From NCBI GenBank assembly GCA_047967505.1, contig CM106541.1: DNA of 64,000 nucleotides; one strand, written 5' to 3'. This DNA comes from Dipteris shenzhenensis. Its lineage: Eukaryota > Polypodiophyta > Polypodiopsida > Gleicheniales. Positions within the stretch are counted from its first letter, which is position 1; the number at the start of each line of letters is the position of its first letter. Below the pieces are notes generated by a model. The model had not been told where the DNA came from and did no database searches. It saw nothing but the letters and a program-made list of their open reading frames with translations. The position numbers and the translations under genes are program-made. This document shows, one piece after another, positions 1-10,044 of the stretch.

Positions 1-435
1 ATGTTACTAAGGTAATAAACGATGTTGAATGTCAAAAATGCTTGATTGTGGAAAAGTTTAAGGTTTTTAAAAGACCAAAGCATGAGTCCCCTTACGAGCC
101 CATTGTTGATATTGAAGAAGTTTTTAGATTTGGATGAATCAAAAACCTAAAATCATAGAAGTCACTATTGCCACTTAATTATTAAGAATATTATGCATCA
201 CCCTCTAGGGTCACCCAGGGATATATAAGTATACAACCTCAAGGGGGGGGGGGGGGGGGGGGAAGTCATTATGTATGAACCCTATACATTAGCGTGCATT
301 CCATTAGGGGAGAATAGGGGTCTCAAATGGGCCTCATAAGGAATGGATTAAGAAATGGATTAGTCCTAATGAAAGGGCCAAGGTAGGTCCCGAAAAGTCC
401 TAACCCCCCCTCACCTAGGTGGGTTAAGCCCACAA
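1..435. other. Non-coding stretch with a 20-base poly-G run
   Basis: No convincing reading frame. Positions 243-262 are an uninterrupted run of G. The segment around 298-345 (ATTAGGGGAGAAT followed by GGTCTCAAA and GGGCCTC) reappears in similar form at 6658-6705, ahead of the second unrecognised pseudogene. This hints that the two flanks share a repeated sequence. Confidence 0.5.
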
Positions 436-523
436 GTGACCCCACCTCTTACACCTCTTACACAATTCTTACTCCTAGGTGGGAACCAAAATTTTCAAAA
501 CTCAAAAATTCAAATTTTGAATT

Positions 524-960
524 CCCTCCCTCCTTCTCTCTCCTCCCTCCCTTCCTCCCTCCCCCTCCTCCCTCCCCCTCCTCACTCCCTCCTCCCCCTC
601 CCTCCTCCTCCCCCTCCCTCCCTCCCTCCTCCCCCTTCCCTCTCCTCCCCTCCCCCTCCTCACTCCCTTCTCCCCCTTCCTCCTCCTCCCCCTCCCTCCC
701 TCCCTCCTCTATGCCTGCTCCTTCTACCTTCCCCCTCCCTCCCTCCCCCATGCCTGCTCCTCCTGCCCTCCCCCTCCCTCCTCCTTCACTGTTGTTCCTC
801 CTTCCCCCTCCCTCCTTCTCCTCCCTCCTCCCTCCTTCCTCCTCCATGCCTACTCCTCCTCACCCTCCACACTTGCTGGTCTGCCCCCCTTTCCTCATCT
901 TCAACTACTGGTCCTCCCTCCCCCATCCCTCCTCCTCCTCGTCCTCCCTCTTCTTGCATG
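524..960. repeat. Polypyrimidine low-complexity tract (CCTCC-rich)
   Basis: Almost pure C/T on the plus strand from 524 to about 850, made of CCTCCCTCCC and CCCCTCCTCC units, then continuing with occasional CATGCC interruptions to about 960. The long Pro/Ser/Leu frames that can be read through it reflect composition and are not genes. It lies just upstream of the start of the next pseudogene and could be its 5' untranslated region, since the pseudogene at 7385 also has a CT-rich upstream tract. Confidence 0.85.
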
Positions 961-1726
961 CTACTCCTTCAAGCCTGCATCTCCACACCTTCTTCTTCTC
1001 TACACTCCTTTAGTCATGGCACCATTCGAGGACGTCTCCAACAAGTACTAGGTTCACTTAGAGTTGGAGGCTGAATATGCAAGCACACGTAGTCTAGGAT
1101 TGAGGGGAGCTTCCAAAATCCACAGTCTTCGTTCGCAAGGAAAGAAGCATCTCGACCTTTGGGTAGAAGGATCCTTGTATCCTTTAGATCCTACCAACCA
1201 AAAGAGCACTCCTTTCCATACAATGCATGAGCTAGTTTGGTTTGTTGAAAATGGACATGCGGGGTTGCTTGGTTATTGCAATCGGTTAAACAATGCTCAG
1301 TCAATGGCTATGCAAGCAAGCGAGATGCACAGAGCCCAAGCAGAGATGCTAGCACATTTAGAGAATAGCACCATTGTTGCAATGCATAGCTCTATGTAGG
1401 ATCTTCAAAGGGAGAACCAGGATCTTTATGATAAAGCCAAAGCATTAGACTTGGAGTGAAACACATTGGACTTGGAGCGACATCAATTAGAAGAGTCACT
1501 TTGTAAGCTAGCTGAGTCCAAAAAAGGCTTGGAAAGATCTATCCCAAATGTATATACAATCAATATGACGAGCCGTAGAGAAGGAACGAGAGAAGGCAGA
1601 AGAATGAGTGCAAAAGATGAAAGAAACACCTTTGGGATTGAAGGAGAGGAAAAGAAGGTACTTACATAACATGGATGCATTGGCACCCACTAGTGGTGCT
1701 AGAAAGAGGAGAGTCCGGGCTACAAG

Positions 1727-1804
1727 GTTGGTTATCAAATGTTCCAATGAGATTACACTCTTTTGTGCTATTTGTGACTAAGTTTTTATTGTGTTCTTCT
1801 TTAG
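1727..1804 (+). other. Probable intron of the first pseudogene
   Basis: GT donor after ACAAG at 1727 and a pyrimidine-rich TTCTTCTTTAG acceptor ending at 1804. Removing it joins RVRATR to NFMEDVM in one frame. Assigned from splice-site consensus and frame continuity only. Confidence 0.5.
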
Positions 1805-2319
1805 GAACTTCATGGAAGATGTGATGGGAAGAATAGACGGGGATGATATTGACTTTTCATATGCTCTAACTAGTTTATTGAAGTCAAGCGATGTCATTGG
1901 GATATTAAGGGACCCAAGACACAAGCACCTACATGTGCAAGTTGCTGAGGAGGTGATGAAGGACTTCAAGGATATTGTGGATGCAAAGGAGATGCTTGCA
2001 GCTTGTGATACTGCCGGTGTAAGTTGTGAAGCTTACACATCTGTTTCCAAAATTTTCAAATCTACTATTTTGGGAAAGTATAAGAAGTCTACAGTGCCCC
2101 TACCCACACCTTGGTCTGTGCGATGTGCATGGCGGGAAACAAACCAACGTGCAAGAGAAATGCTTGGAGGGTACCATTGTATAAGGGGCACAATGACTTG
2201 GAAGAGTAAAAAGAGATCTGGGTTGCAAACCTTTGAGATGAATGCTTTCAACAATGTCTACTTAGATGTTGAGAAACTGCAACAAGCAATGGTCAAATTC
2301 TATGGCATGAGAGAAGATG

Positions 2320-2409
2320 GTAAGAGGAAATTCATTATAGTATTGCACTTTACTTAGTTCATTTCCTATATCATGTTTATCCTAATGATTTTTCTCTTTT
2401 GTTGTACAG
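2320..2409 (+). other. Probable intron of the first pseudogene
   Basis: A 90-bp segment bounded by GTAAGAG and TTGTTGTACAG. The upstream exon ends one base into a codon and the downstream exon restores it, so the joined protein reads smoothly (MREDD then CNGKLIFVIK). This is the better supported of the two introns. Confidence 0.65.
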
Positions 2410-2736
2410 ATTGCAATGGAAAGCTCATATTTGTCATCAAAATGGATGAAGCTCAATTGGTGAAAGAACACAAGTTAGAGAGAGTCAGCATCTGCATTAT
2501 GAATAAAGCCTTAGCCTTTGTTCAAGGGGATGAAGAAGTAGAGCAAGATTTCTCACTGCAATCAGAGAAAGATATATGGTGGTTTGTAGCATTTGAGGCT
2601 CCAAAAGAGTGCCATGAGACATTGAAGTGGGTTCCAGATAGAACAAGAATCCGATCGACCATCCAAAGACCACAATTTGTGCACTCACTCTTTAATATCT
2701 TGCTGATTTTGACCACAATTTTTGTACTCACATGAC

Positions 2737-2960
2737 GTTGGGAAAGTGGGGAAATGGTGAAGGAGGGGGCAAAGAAGGGAGGGGCGTGGGGTGGGCCAAG
2801 GGGAGGGGTGGAGTGGTAGCAAGGGTGGGGGGAGGGGGGGAGGGGGGTATGGGGGAGGGCGACGCGGGTGTGGGTAGGGCAAGTAGGGGGAGGGCAAGGG
2901 GGGGGAGGGCGACGAGGGTGGGGGGGGGTGGAGGGGTTTGGGCGGGGGCAGGGGGCACAA
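2737..2960. repeat. G-rich low-complexity tract
   Basis: Plus strand is dominated by GGGGA, GGGGG and GGGCAAG units (for example AGGGGGGGAGGGC). The Pro-rich frame on the minus strand and Gly-rich frame on the plus strand reflect composition only. Runs of four or more G suggest G-quadruplex potential on the plus strand. Confidence 0.85.
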
Positions 2961-3045
2961 TGAAACCCTAAATGTAATTAAAAGGGATGTTAAAACATGA
3001 TGGGCCCTTATAAAAAGTTAAAAAAACCCTAACTCTCATTATTCA

Positions 3046-4057
3046 ATGGCAAGAGTGAAGAACACTACTAGACCCACTGGACGTCGCCTCCACCCTTCCT
3101 CCTCTAGCTCCACCACCTCCATTGCATCCATGCACACAAACCTATCCGGGTCTGGTGGCGCCTCCCTCGACTCTCGTGAGCCCTCCCCCGACTCCCCCAA
3201 GTCCCGTGATCCCACTCCCTAGTCTCCTAAGCCTTCTTCTCCTCCCAAGTCTCGTGAGCCCACTCCTTAGCCCCAAGAGCATGAGCCTTCCCCTCTGCCT
3301 TCTCCCTAGCCTTCCCCTCAGGCTCAGCCTTAGCATGACCCTCAACCTTCCCCTTAGCCTCTGACCCTTAGCCTTCCCCTCAACCTTCCCCTCGGCCTTC
3401 CCCTCGGCCTTCGCCTCCCCATGAGATCCCTCTCCCGATCGAACAAAATGTATTCAATAACCTCCCAGATATAGAGAGGCTTCCTGAGGATCAACGGACT
3501 ACCAAGAAGAGCACCATCTTCCCTCTCCTGGAGATACAGCCCATGGCAGAGATGACCCCTATGCCCATGAGGAGGGTAAAGCAGACTCCGAGGAAGCCCC
3601 ATCCCAAAGAAGACCAAGTTCCAGACGTCAGCAAGAGGAGGACTCGAAGGAGGACCAACGTAGACAAGAGTAGCGAAAGAAGTTCAAGGCGGACAGGAGG
3701 CCGTGGGAAGGTGTTTGGGTACCTATAAGGCCCCCACCAAGAGTCAGGAAGCCGTACCGAGCAAAACTAAGAGCATGGGCCCTGAGGGAGATCAAGCAAA
3801 TGCAAAAGACAACTGACAATTTGATCCCGCGTGCTCCCTTCCAACGTATGGTACAGGAGATCGCATAGGGATACAAGAATGATGTGCACTTCAGCACAGG
3901 AGCTATGGGGGCACTCCAGGAGGCTGCAAAGTAAGTGACCACTGCTCTATTCGAGGACGCCAACTTGTGTGCCATCCATGCAAAGCTTGTCATGGTCATG
4001 CACAAGGACATGGCTCTGGCAAAGCGGCTATGAAGTGACCCAAGTTTGAAGCCCTAG
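3046..4057 (+). pseudogene. Histone H3 variant pseudogene, CENH3-like, with long Ser/Pro tail
   Basis: The 3' part (3728-4033) reads as a full histone H3 fold: ALREIKQMQKTTDNLIPRAP (start of alpha1), FQRMVQEIA, a loop YKNDVHF, GALQEAAK, then the H3 hallmark [13 protein letters not shown] and [10 protein letters not shown]3 proteins pack with H4 in the nucleosome; CENH3 marks the centromere. The LIPRAPF segment and the non-canonical N-terminus (MARVKNTTRPTGRR, lacking the ARTKQTARKS tail) favour CENH3 over canonical H3. Loop 1, however, is not longer than in H3, so an H3 variant of another kind is possible. Between lie about 225 codons: a Ser/Pro-rich repeat (SREPSP, SPKPSS) and a basic part (KRRTRRRTNVDKS), far longer than usual plant CENH3 tails. 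Disabled by TAG at 3220, 3268, 3307, 3331, 3355 and 3866, TAA 3932, TGA 4031, and two frame changes (near 3360 and 3720). No introns are visible, so it may be a retrocopy. TTATAAAAAG lies about 35 bp upstream of the ATG. Confidence 0.72.
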
Positions 4058-4866
4058 ATTCTATTGCAGCCCACTCTTAGGACGTAGACTACCCCCTGCC
4101 CTTAAAGGCACTATCTTGTATCTAAGGCCCAAGGGTCGATTTTTTTTAAATAAAATATATCGACATTCTCTACACTCGCATTGTTGTATGTTTTTCATTT
4201 CAATGCTTGCATAAATGATCATTTTAAGTTAAGTTTTGATTTTTGTCAAATCTTGAAGGATTTTCATCGTCGCACATGTCCAAATTTGCGCCGTGGCGGG
4301 TTTTGGGCTTTCTGGGGTCCTGGCGACATGCCAAACACTTTTCCCTTCTGTGCGATGATGAAATTCCGTCAAGATTTAATAGAAATGAAATCTTGATACC
4401 CACAATTGGTGAAAATGATACTAAATTAGCTAGAAATTTATTAAATTAACACAACTAAAATGATGGAGAAAATATATCATCAATGACTTAAACAAAATAC
4501 AATGGAATTCATGACGAGCAATGATAACTTAAAACAAATAATAAAGACATGTAGTCATGTATCCATTGAAATATCCATTTAAATATATGTTTGTATATAC
4601 AAAAGGCCTCACAGGGTATCTTTCTTCTTGGCTAGTTCGAGTACATCGAGAATAGGGGTCCTTAAATCCCCTAGTGGATTCCTAGATATAAATCTAGCTG
4701 CAATAGCACTAACATCCTCCTATCTTGTTGCCAAAGGCATTTCTATCTTCCATATGGAACTTCGAGCTCAAGCATGGGATTTGATCCTTTTTGTGTCATC
4801 TCTTTCATGGTACTTAGAACTCCCTTATGGAAATAAAGCAGTACCCCTTGATGGATTAAATCACTA
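4058..4866. other. Non-coding, nothing recognised
   Basis: AT-rich DNA downstream of the histone pseudogene. Short open frames exist but have no recognisable motif, splice structure or repeat content. Confidence 0.5.
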
Positions 4867-5480
4867 TACCATGTGAACACTTGAAGTCTTAAACATGAAT
4901 TTGAATAAATATCTCACATGAAATTTGAAGTCTTGAACATGAAATTTGAAGCTCCTATATATGATGTCCTAAACATTAGACATGACAATTAAATCAATAT
5001 CCCACATGAATATTTAAAGTCTTAAACATGAAATTTGAATCAATATCCCGCATGTATATTTGAACTCTTAAACATAACATTTGAATCAATATACCGTGTT
5101 AATATTTGAAGTCTTTAGGCAATAGCTCTTGATGGATTAAATCAAAATCCTACATGAATATTTTAAATCTTGTTGAACATGACATTTAAAGTCCCACATA
5201 TGACTTTGGTACTCCCATATAGGAGTCGATCAATATCCCACATGGAATATTTAAATTTTCAAAAGGGATATTTAAAGTTATTTGAAATCTTGTTGAACAT
5301 GACATTTGAAGTCCCATATATGAGTTTGGTACTCCCATATAAGAGTGGATCAATATCCCACATGGAATGTTTGAAGTCCTAAACATCATATTTAAAGTCC
5401 CACCTACAAGTTAGAAGTCCACTTTGGGAGTGAATCAATGTCCCACATGGAATATTTGAAAATTTTCCAAATGGGATATT
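4867..5480. repeat. Degenerate repeat built on a CCCACATG-AATATTTGAAGTC core
   Basis: Imperfect direct repeats of roughly 50-60 bp with the recurring blocks AATCAATATCCCACATG, AATATTTGAAGTC and TAAACATGA. Two longer copies (about 5165-5255 and 5285-5375) share the block ACATGACATTT followed by GAAGTCCCA, TTGGTACTCCCATA and GATCAATATCCCACATGGAA, offset by about 120 bp. No gene is supported here. Confidence 0.65.
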
Positions 5481-5484
5481 TAAA

Positions 5485-7030
5485 GTCCCGTATAGGAATT
5501 TGGAGGTTCCTTATTATCCGGTGGAGAGAGTCTATGCAGAGAGGTGTTAGTGTGCATGAGGAGCACGATGAGCTTGGAGCATGAGAGAGAGGAGTGCACA
5601 AGAGATTGAATTATTGTACACTAACTTGTATTCCTTAGAAAATAGGAATAAATACATGAACCCCTTAGGGTTAGGTTTTGTCCCATAATGCTATGGTGCA
5701 ATCGACTACATTTTTAACAATTTTGAGTCTGTTTTGGTTTCTAACAAATCAAGAAAACGTTATGGAGCATGCCCTCAAATGGGTGTGCATAATTTTAGCA
5801 TCACATTTAAGGCCCCTTAAACCATGCCTAAGGGTCTCAATTAGATGTGCACTTGGGTTGAGCAGAAGCTCACATCGTGTACTTTTGAATGATTATACTT
5901 GGTTGCATGTATGTGCAGAGTTTGTTTTTGATGTTTTTGAATAAATTATATCCTACACTATTTAGGATGCATGACTCACTTGCAACATAGCACTTGTAAT
6001 GCTTTAACGATCTCATTCCAATTCTTTATTCCAAATTTTTTTTGGTCTCACATTCAAGATTAGAATGTGTATTAATTTAATGCTTTAATGGTTTCATTCC
6101 AAATATATATTCCATATTTTTTTAGTCTCATATTCAAGATTAGAAATCCAAATCAAAGATGTGTTTATCTTCGGGATATGGATTTGTATGTGTAGGATAA
6201 TTTTCTCTTTTAGATAATTCAAATAGGTTCTCTATTATAAATTGTTAATAAATCTAGGTGATGCCTCGGGGGGTGCACTATTTAGAAACCCTAGAATCTA
6301 TAGTGTGCATTCAAGGGGTATTTTAGAAAGCCCTCACCTATGGATTTTCCTTGGAAGATATATTCCTTTTTTAATATAAACCTACAGGTTTTTTTCAAAG
6401 ATCAATTAGAAAACCCAATATGTAAATGCATTTATGTAAATTTACCTAAATTTTCTAAATTATAAAACCCCGCATTTGAACCCACATTGTATACTCAGGG
6501 GGTTCACTCAATAACTAATGTGACTATCACATGATCTGCTCTCACATTTTTACTAACAAAAGGGTGTCGAAAAAGGTATTTTGGAAAAAAAATTACAGAT
6601 TGAATAGGAAAAGGGTGCCTAATGCAAAATTCATAGATAAGGGGTTTTATAAATAGACCTTTATTAGGGGAGAATTGGGTCTCAAAAGGGCCTCCAATTA
6701 GTGTTTCCTAATTTCAAGGGATTAGAGAGTTATTTGAGGTGTACCAATGAGAGTAGGCAATGGTATGTTGAGGTGGAGGTTGGGCAAGCCTGCAGAGAGC
6801 CCCTATTGGTTGCTCCCCTTACACTAGGGACCACCCAAAGCATCCCCCCCTCTTAACCCATGTTTGACCCTCCTACCAGGTGCACCTCTCCCACATGAGC
6901 CCAAAACTTCCTTAAATGGGATGGTAGGGCCCTTGTGGCAAATTTTTCTTTTCCCCTCCCTCTTTCTAGGACCTCTGCCCCCCACTGTTCTGGTCTAGAC
7001 TACCAAATCACTCAGATTTGAACGAAATCC
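5485..7030. other. Non-coding AT-rich stretch, nothing recognised
   Basis: Two similar blocks near 5995-6065 and 6075-6145 share ATGCTTTAA, TCATTCCAA and the phrase CTCATATTCAAGATTAGAA or close variants. The segment 6658-6705 resembles 298-345. No protein-coding signal is supported. Confidence 0.45.
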
Positions 7031-7097
7031 CATGCATTTTCCCTCTCCCCCCTCTTTCTCTACTCCCTCCTGCTCTAGCCTTCTTGCTGTAGCTCCT

Positions 7098-7345
7098 CTC
7101 TCTCTCTCTCTCTCTCTCTCCCCCCTCTCCCTCTCTTGTGCCTCTGTTGGAGCTGCTTTGTCCCTCTTCTTCTCCCTCTCCTGTGCCTCTGTTGCTATTG
7201 CTCTATCCCTCTCCTTCTCCCTCTCCTATGCCTCTGTTGATGCTGCTCTATCCCTCCCCTTCTTCCTATCCTATACCTCTATTGCTGCTACTCTGTCCCT
7301 CTCCTTCTCCCTCTTTTGTGCCTCTGTTGGAGCTGCATTGCCTTG
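7098..7345. repeat. (TC)n run plus 45-bp minisatellite
   Basis: A short TC run (7098-7120) is followed by five copies of a pyrimidine-rich 45-bp unit. The anchor CCTCTGTTG or a close variant recurs at 7141, 7186, 7231, 7276 and 7321, each exactly 45 bp apart. Because 45 is divisible by three, the open frame across it has a 15-residue period (ASV, AALSLSFSLSC-like). I cannot show that it is translated. Confidence 0.85.
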
Positions 7346-7384
7346 TGTAGGAGTCCCATTCTTGCTGTTGCAACCTCTACAAGC

Positions 7385-8791
7385 ATGGTGAGGAGAAAGG
7401 CTACAAGGACCACGCAATGCTGTGGCCTCTTGTGTCTTCCACAACACCAGAAATGCATTGGATGAGTGGATCCCTTGCACCTACAGCTTAAATGATTGGA
7501 TAGTGATGAAAGGATTAGCCAAAGATCCACATAATCTTCCCAAGAGCAAGAGAGGTGACATCTTGCATGAGTGGAAGGGGCGCATCTTGAAGTTCAAGTT
7601 TGGGAAGAAATGATAGGATAGTGATGAAAGGATTAGCCAAAGGTCCACATAAGCTTCCCAAGAGCAAGAGAGGTGACATCTTGCATGAGTGGAAGGGGTG
7701 CATCTTGAAGTTCAAGTTTGGGAAGAAAGGATGGCTCGCTAAAGTACAACATGTTTACATGGGAAAAGATATGCGGCTTCCTCCATCATTCAATCAATCT
7801 AGGATACCATCACACTATGAGCCTTTCTATCTATGAACCTTTTTCACCTGTGAGTGTAATGAGTCCATTTGGAAATTTTGTGTTTGGTTTCTAAGAGCTC
7901 TTATTCATGGTGGCAGATGTCTTCCCTTTGGACCTCGAGGAGTGGGAACTAGTTGAATCATTCATAGGCAAGTTCACTACGATTCATGAGGATTTAGGTA
8001 AGCAAATGCATGCCGGGGAGAAGTTGGCATCCTTGCAAATGAAGAATGTGTATTGGTATAATGCAACATACATCACTCCAACAACATCATCAAGCTATGG
8101 CCGTCTGCAAACCATTGCACCACCACAACTTCAAGACATGGATTGCAGCAATGTGGACTCGAGGACATTGCAATCGTACAAGGACAAGATTGCAAAGGAT
8201 GTGGGCATGGCCATGAAGTTTACATTTGGATCCAAATGGTCAAGGTTATCTTGGTTTATGCCTTTGCACATTTTTTCTTCTTTATTTCAGAATATACATA
8301 TGCATAGAACAAAAACTATGTGGTCCTGCAAGCATGTAGATGAAAATGCTCTTGAAGATTTACTTGGGATGAATTGGGGAACCAGGTCAGGTGACCAAAA
8401 GGGTGATGTGTCTCAATGTCATGCATGTGAAGACAATGTGGTTATTAGATACCATTTGTCATGCCAAATGTTCAATTTATCTTTTTAGTACAGGCACTAG
8501 AAGAAAACAAATGGCCGGTGGCTTCCCCTAGACTCTAATGATGAAGATAATACAAGGGTAAGTTTGTCTATTGATGTTGAAGAGGGAGATGTCAAGAATG
8601 TGAATGTCACATCGCAATGGACTCTAAGGGATGTGCAAGAACACCTATTGTTCATGGAGGATGGCATGTCAAAGTCCTTCTGCTTTACCTTAAATGGTGG
8701 TAAGATTAGCTGCTGTGTGGATAAGTGCATGCATAGTGCCAATTTCATTCCTCCTGCAACTTTGAAGATTGCTAACAATGTGTTTGATTAG
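7385..8791 (+). pseudogene. Degraded gene of unknown family with internal tandem duplication
   Basis: Not recognised. A possible start is ATG 7385 (MVRRKATRTTQC), after which a frame change is needed to enter ALDEWIPCTYSLNDWIVMKG and LPKSKRGDILHEWKGRILKF. That segment is then repeated because of a 118-bp tandem duplication and runs into GWLAKVQHVYMGKDMRLPPS and HYEPFYL. A second block (7907-8488) reads VADVFPLDLEEWELVESFIG, YWYNATYITPTTSSSYGRLQ, then ENALEDLLGMNWGTRSGDQK and CHACEDN. A last block (about 8490-8791) holds WTLRDVQEHLLFMEDGMS and ends with TAG at 8791. Pyrimidine-rich stretches ending in TTTCAG (8290) and TACAG (about 8492) look like splice acceptors, so the gene probably had introns. 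The duplication and frame breaks make it non-functional. CxxC pairs near the end of the second block might bind metal, but this is speculative. Confidence 0.5.
7494..7729 (+). repeat. 118-bp tandem duplication inside the second pseudogene
   Basis: The sequence beginning GGATAGTGATGAAAGG at 7498 recurs at 7616, with about 118 bp of nearly identical sequence in each copy (differences include GATCCACATAATC against GGTCCACATAAGC). The junction introduces an in-frame stop (TGATAG), so the duplication itself truncates the protein. Confidence 0.9.
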
Positions 8792-9588
8792 TGTAGCATT
8801 TAATTTTTTGTCTGTCAAATCCTAGTTATTGCTTCAAAAGATGATGCACAATTAAATTAAAATGTTATTTCTTTTAATATTTTCTTCTTTCAGTTCATGG
8901 TGATAAATGTTTTTCAAAAAATTTGCTAGGGATTTTATGATTAATTTTAATCTTTAGGGTTTTGATATATATTAAGGGGTAAGAGCCCTTTTTACATCAC
9001 ATTCTCACTTTCACATTTAGAGAGCCATAGAAACTCCCGTCCTCAGAAGTTGCTCCATGCATCAACTGCTATTTGCCATGGATTCAGCTAGAACTATGTT
9101 CCATGACTTCATCTCACGAATTGCATTTGCAGATCATGAGGAAGGGCTATTTTTAGTGTTTGATAGGACTTTAGATGTCCTAGGCACATATATGCGAGCC
9201 AAGGATGACTTCTCTACAAATTATATCACCAAGCGAAAGAACTAAAAAGTGTAAATATCTCATGAGGAGCTTACGAATTGGTTGAATATTTTAAATAAAC
9301 CCTTCTAGCTAGTTAATCATAATAGATTTTTCTCTTCTTTATTCATCTGTTAGCTGTGTTCTTCACCATCTTGAAGTCTCCCACTACTACAAAGTTGTCA
9401 TCTTGGAACAATAATTTTGTCATGGGCAAGGATGATTTTTTCATGTTAGTGTCATTAGCAAGCAAGGATTTCTTATTCACATAATAACGTGAATTTTCTT
9501 GTGATTACGTGTTGTGATGACATATTTCATGCATTCATGGTTACGATCACAGATTTGTGCTATTAGGTGGCCTTGACCTAGAAACCGG
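8792..9588. other. Mostly non-coding, one small unrecognised open frame
   Basis: AT-rich. An open frame at 9057-9245 (MHQLLFAMDSARTMFHDFIS and DHEEGLFLVFDRTLDVLG) has a protein-like composition. It is short, has no recognisable relative and is not clearly linked to the gene upstream, so I do not call it a gene. Confidence 0.4.
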
Positions 9589-9589
9589 A

Positions 9590-9850
9590 TACATACTAGT
9601 GGTAACAATAATACTACCGATGGTAGTGGTAATAGTACCACCGATAAAATGACACATTATTATCGGCAGTAATTATGGCCATATTGAGGGTACTTTTATT
9701 ACCACCGGTAATTAAAGTATTATTGCCCGTAGCAGTAGTACTATTGATGGTATCCATACTTTTACCATCAGTGGTATAACTTCTACCGATGGTTATATTT
9801 CAACTACCAGTGGTAGTACTACCTCCTGAAGATATATGCTAACTACTAGT
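9590..9850. repeat. Tract of short inverted repeats (ACCGATGGTAGT-like)
   Basis: Interleaved short complementary words such as ACTAGTGGTAA, TACCGATGGTAGTGGTA, TACCACCGAT, TTACCACCGGTAATTAA, TACCATCAGTGGTA and CTACCAGTGGTAGTACTACC. Many are individually near-palindromic, and the block could fold into several alternative hairpins. No open frame of note. Confidence 0.75.
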
Positions 9851-10044
9851 GTCATTGTCCACTAACAGTGGATTAAGAAGAGGTAAAAATCCTCCTCTCT
9901 CCATCTCTTGGCTGAGGGGCCTACTGGTCCAAGAAGTGGTTCCTGGTCCCGCGTCCTGAATAGAATGGGGGGCTAGTTGGGACCACGTCCTGGTACTAGG
10001 TTTCCTTGGCCCTCCACTTAAAGGGGGGGGAGTTTTTCAAAATT

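Larger units (their letters stand above)
1016..2735 (+). pseudogene. Degraded intron-containing gene of unknown family
   Basis: I do not recognise the family. From ATG 1016 the frame reads MAPFEDVSNKY, then TAG (1049), then continues through an Arg/Leu-rich part (STRSLGLRGASKIHS) and the segment LWVEGSLYPLDPTNQKSTPF to a Gln/Glu-rich coiled-coil-like part (1290-1560) broken by TAG (1397) and TGA (about 1456). Two introns are supported. Intron 1727-1804 has a GT donor and TTCTTTAG acceptor. Intron 2320-2409 has GTAAGAG and TGTACAG ends, and joining its flanks keeps the frame from MRED into CNGKLIFVIK. The last exon (from 2410) contains MDEAQLVKEHKLERVS and WWFVAFEAP. The first two stops fit CAG-to-TAG changes and the third CGA-to-TGA. 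A frame change near 1570-1680 also disables it. The true 3' end is uncertain, since the frame runs into a G-rich repeat. The introns argue that it is not a processed copy. Confidence 0.6.

Noticed and set aside
436-1074. Long Pro/Leu/Ser-rich open frame
   Set aside because: It is a translation of a CCTCC polypyrimidine tract; other frames and the opposite strand are equally open, so it reflects composition.
3929-3940. Splice donor AAGTAAGT in the histone pseudogene
   Set aside because: The H3 homology continues in frame straight through with correct spacing, so the TAA is a stop mutation and not part of an intron.
9057-9245. Small open frame of 62 codons
   Set aside because: Protein-like composition but no homologous family known to me, no clear promoter or splice context, and too short to call.
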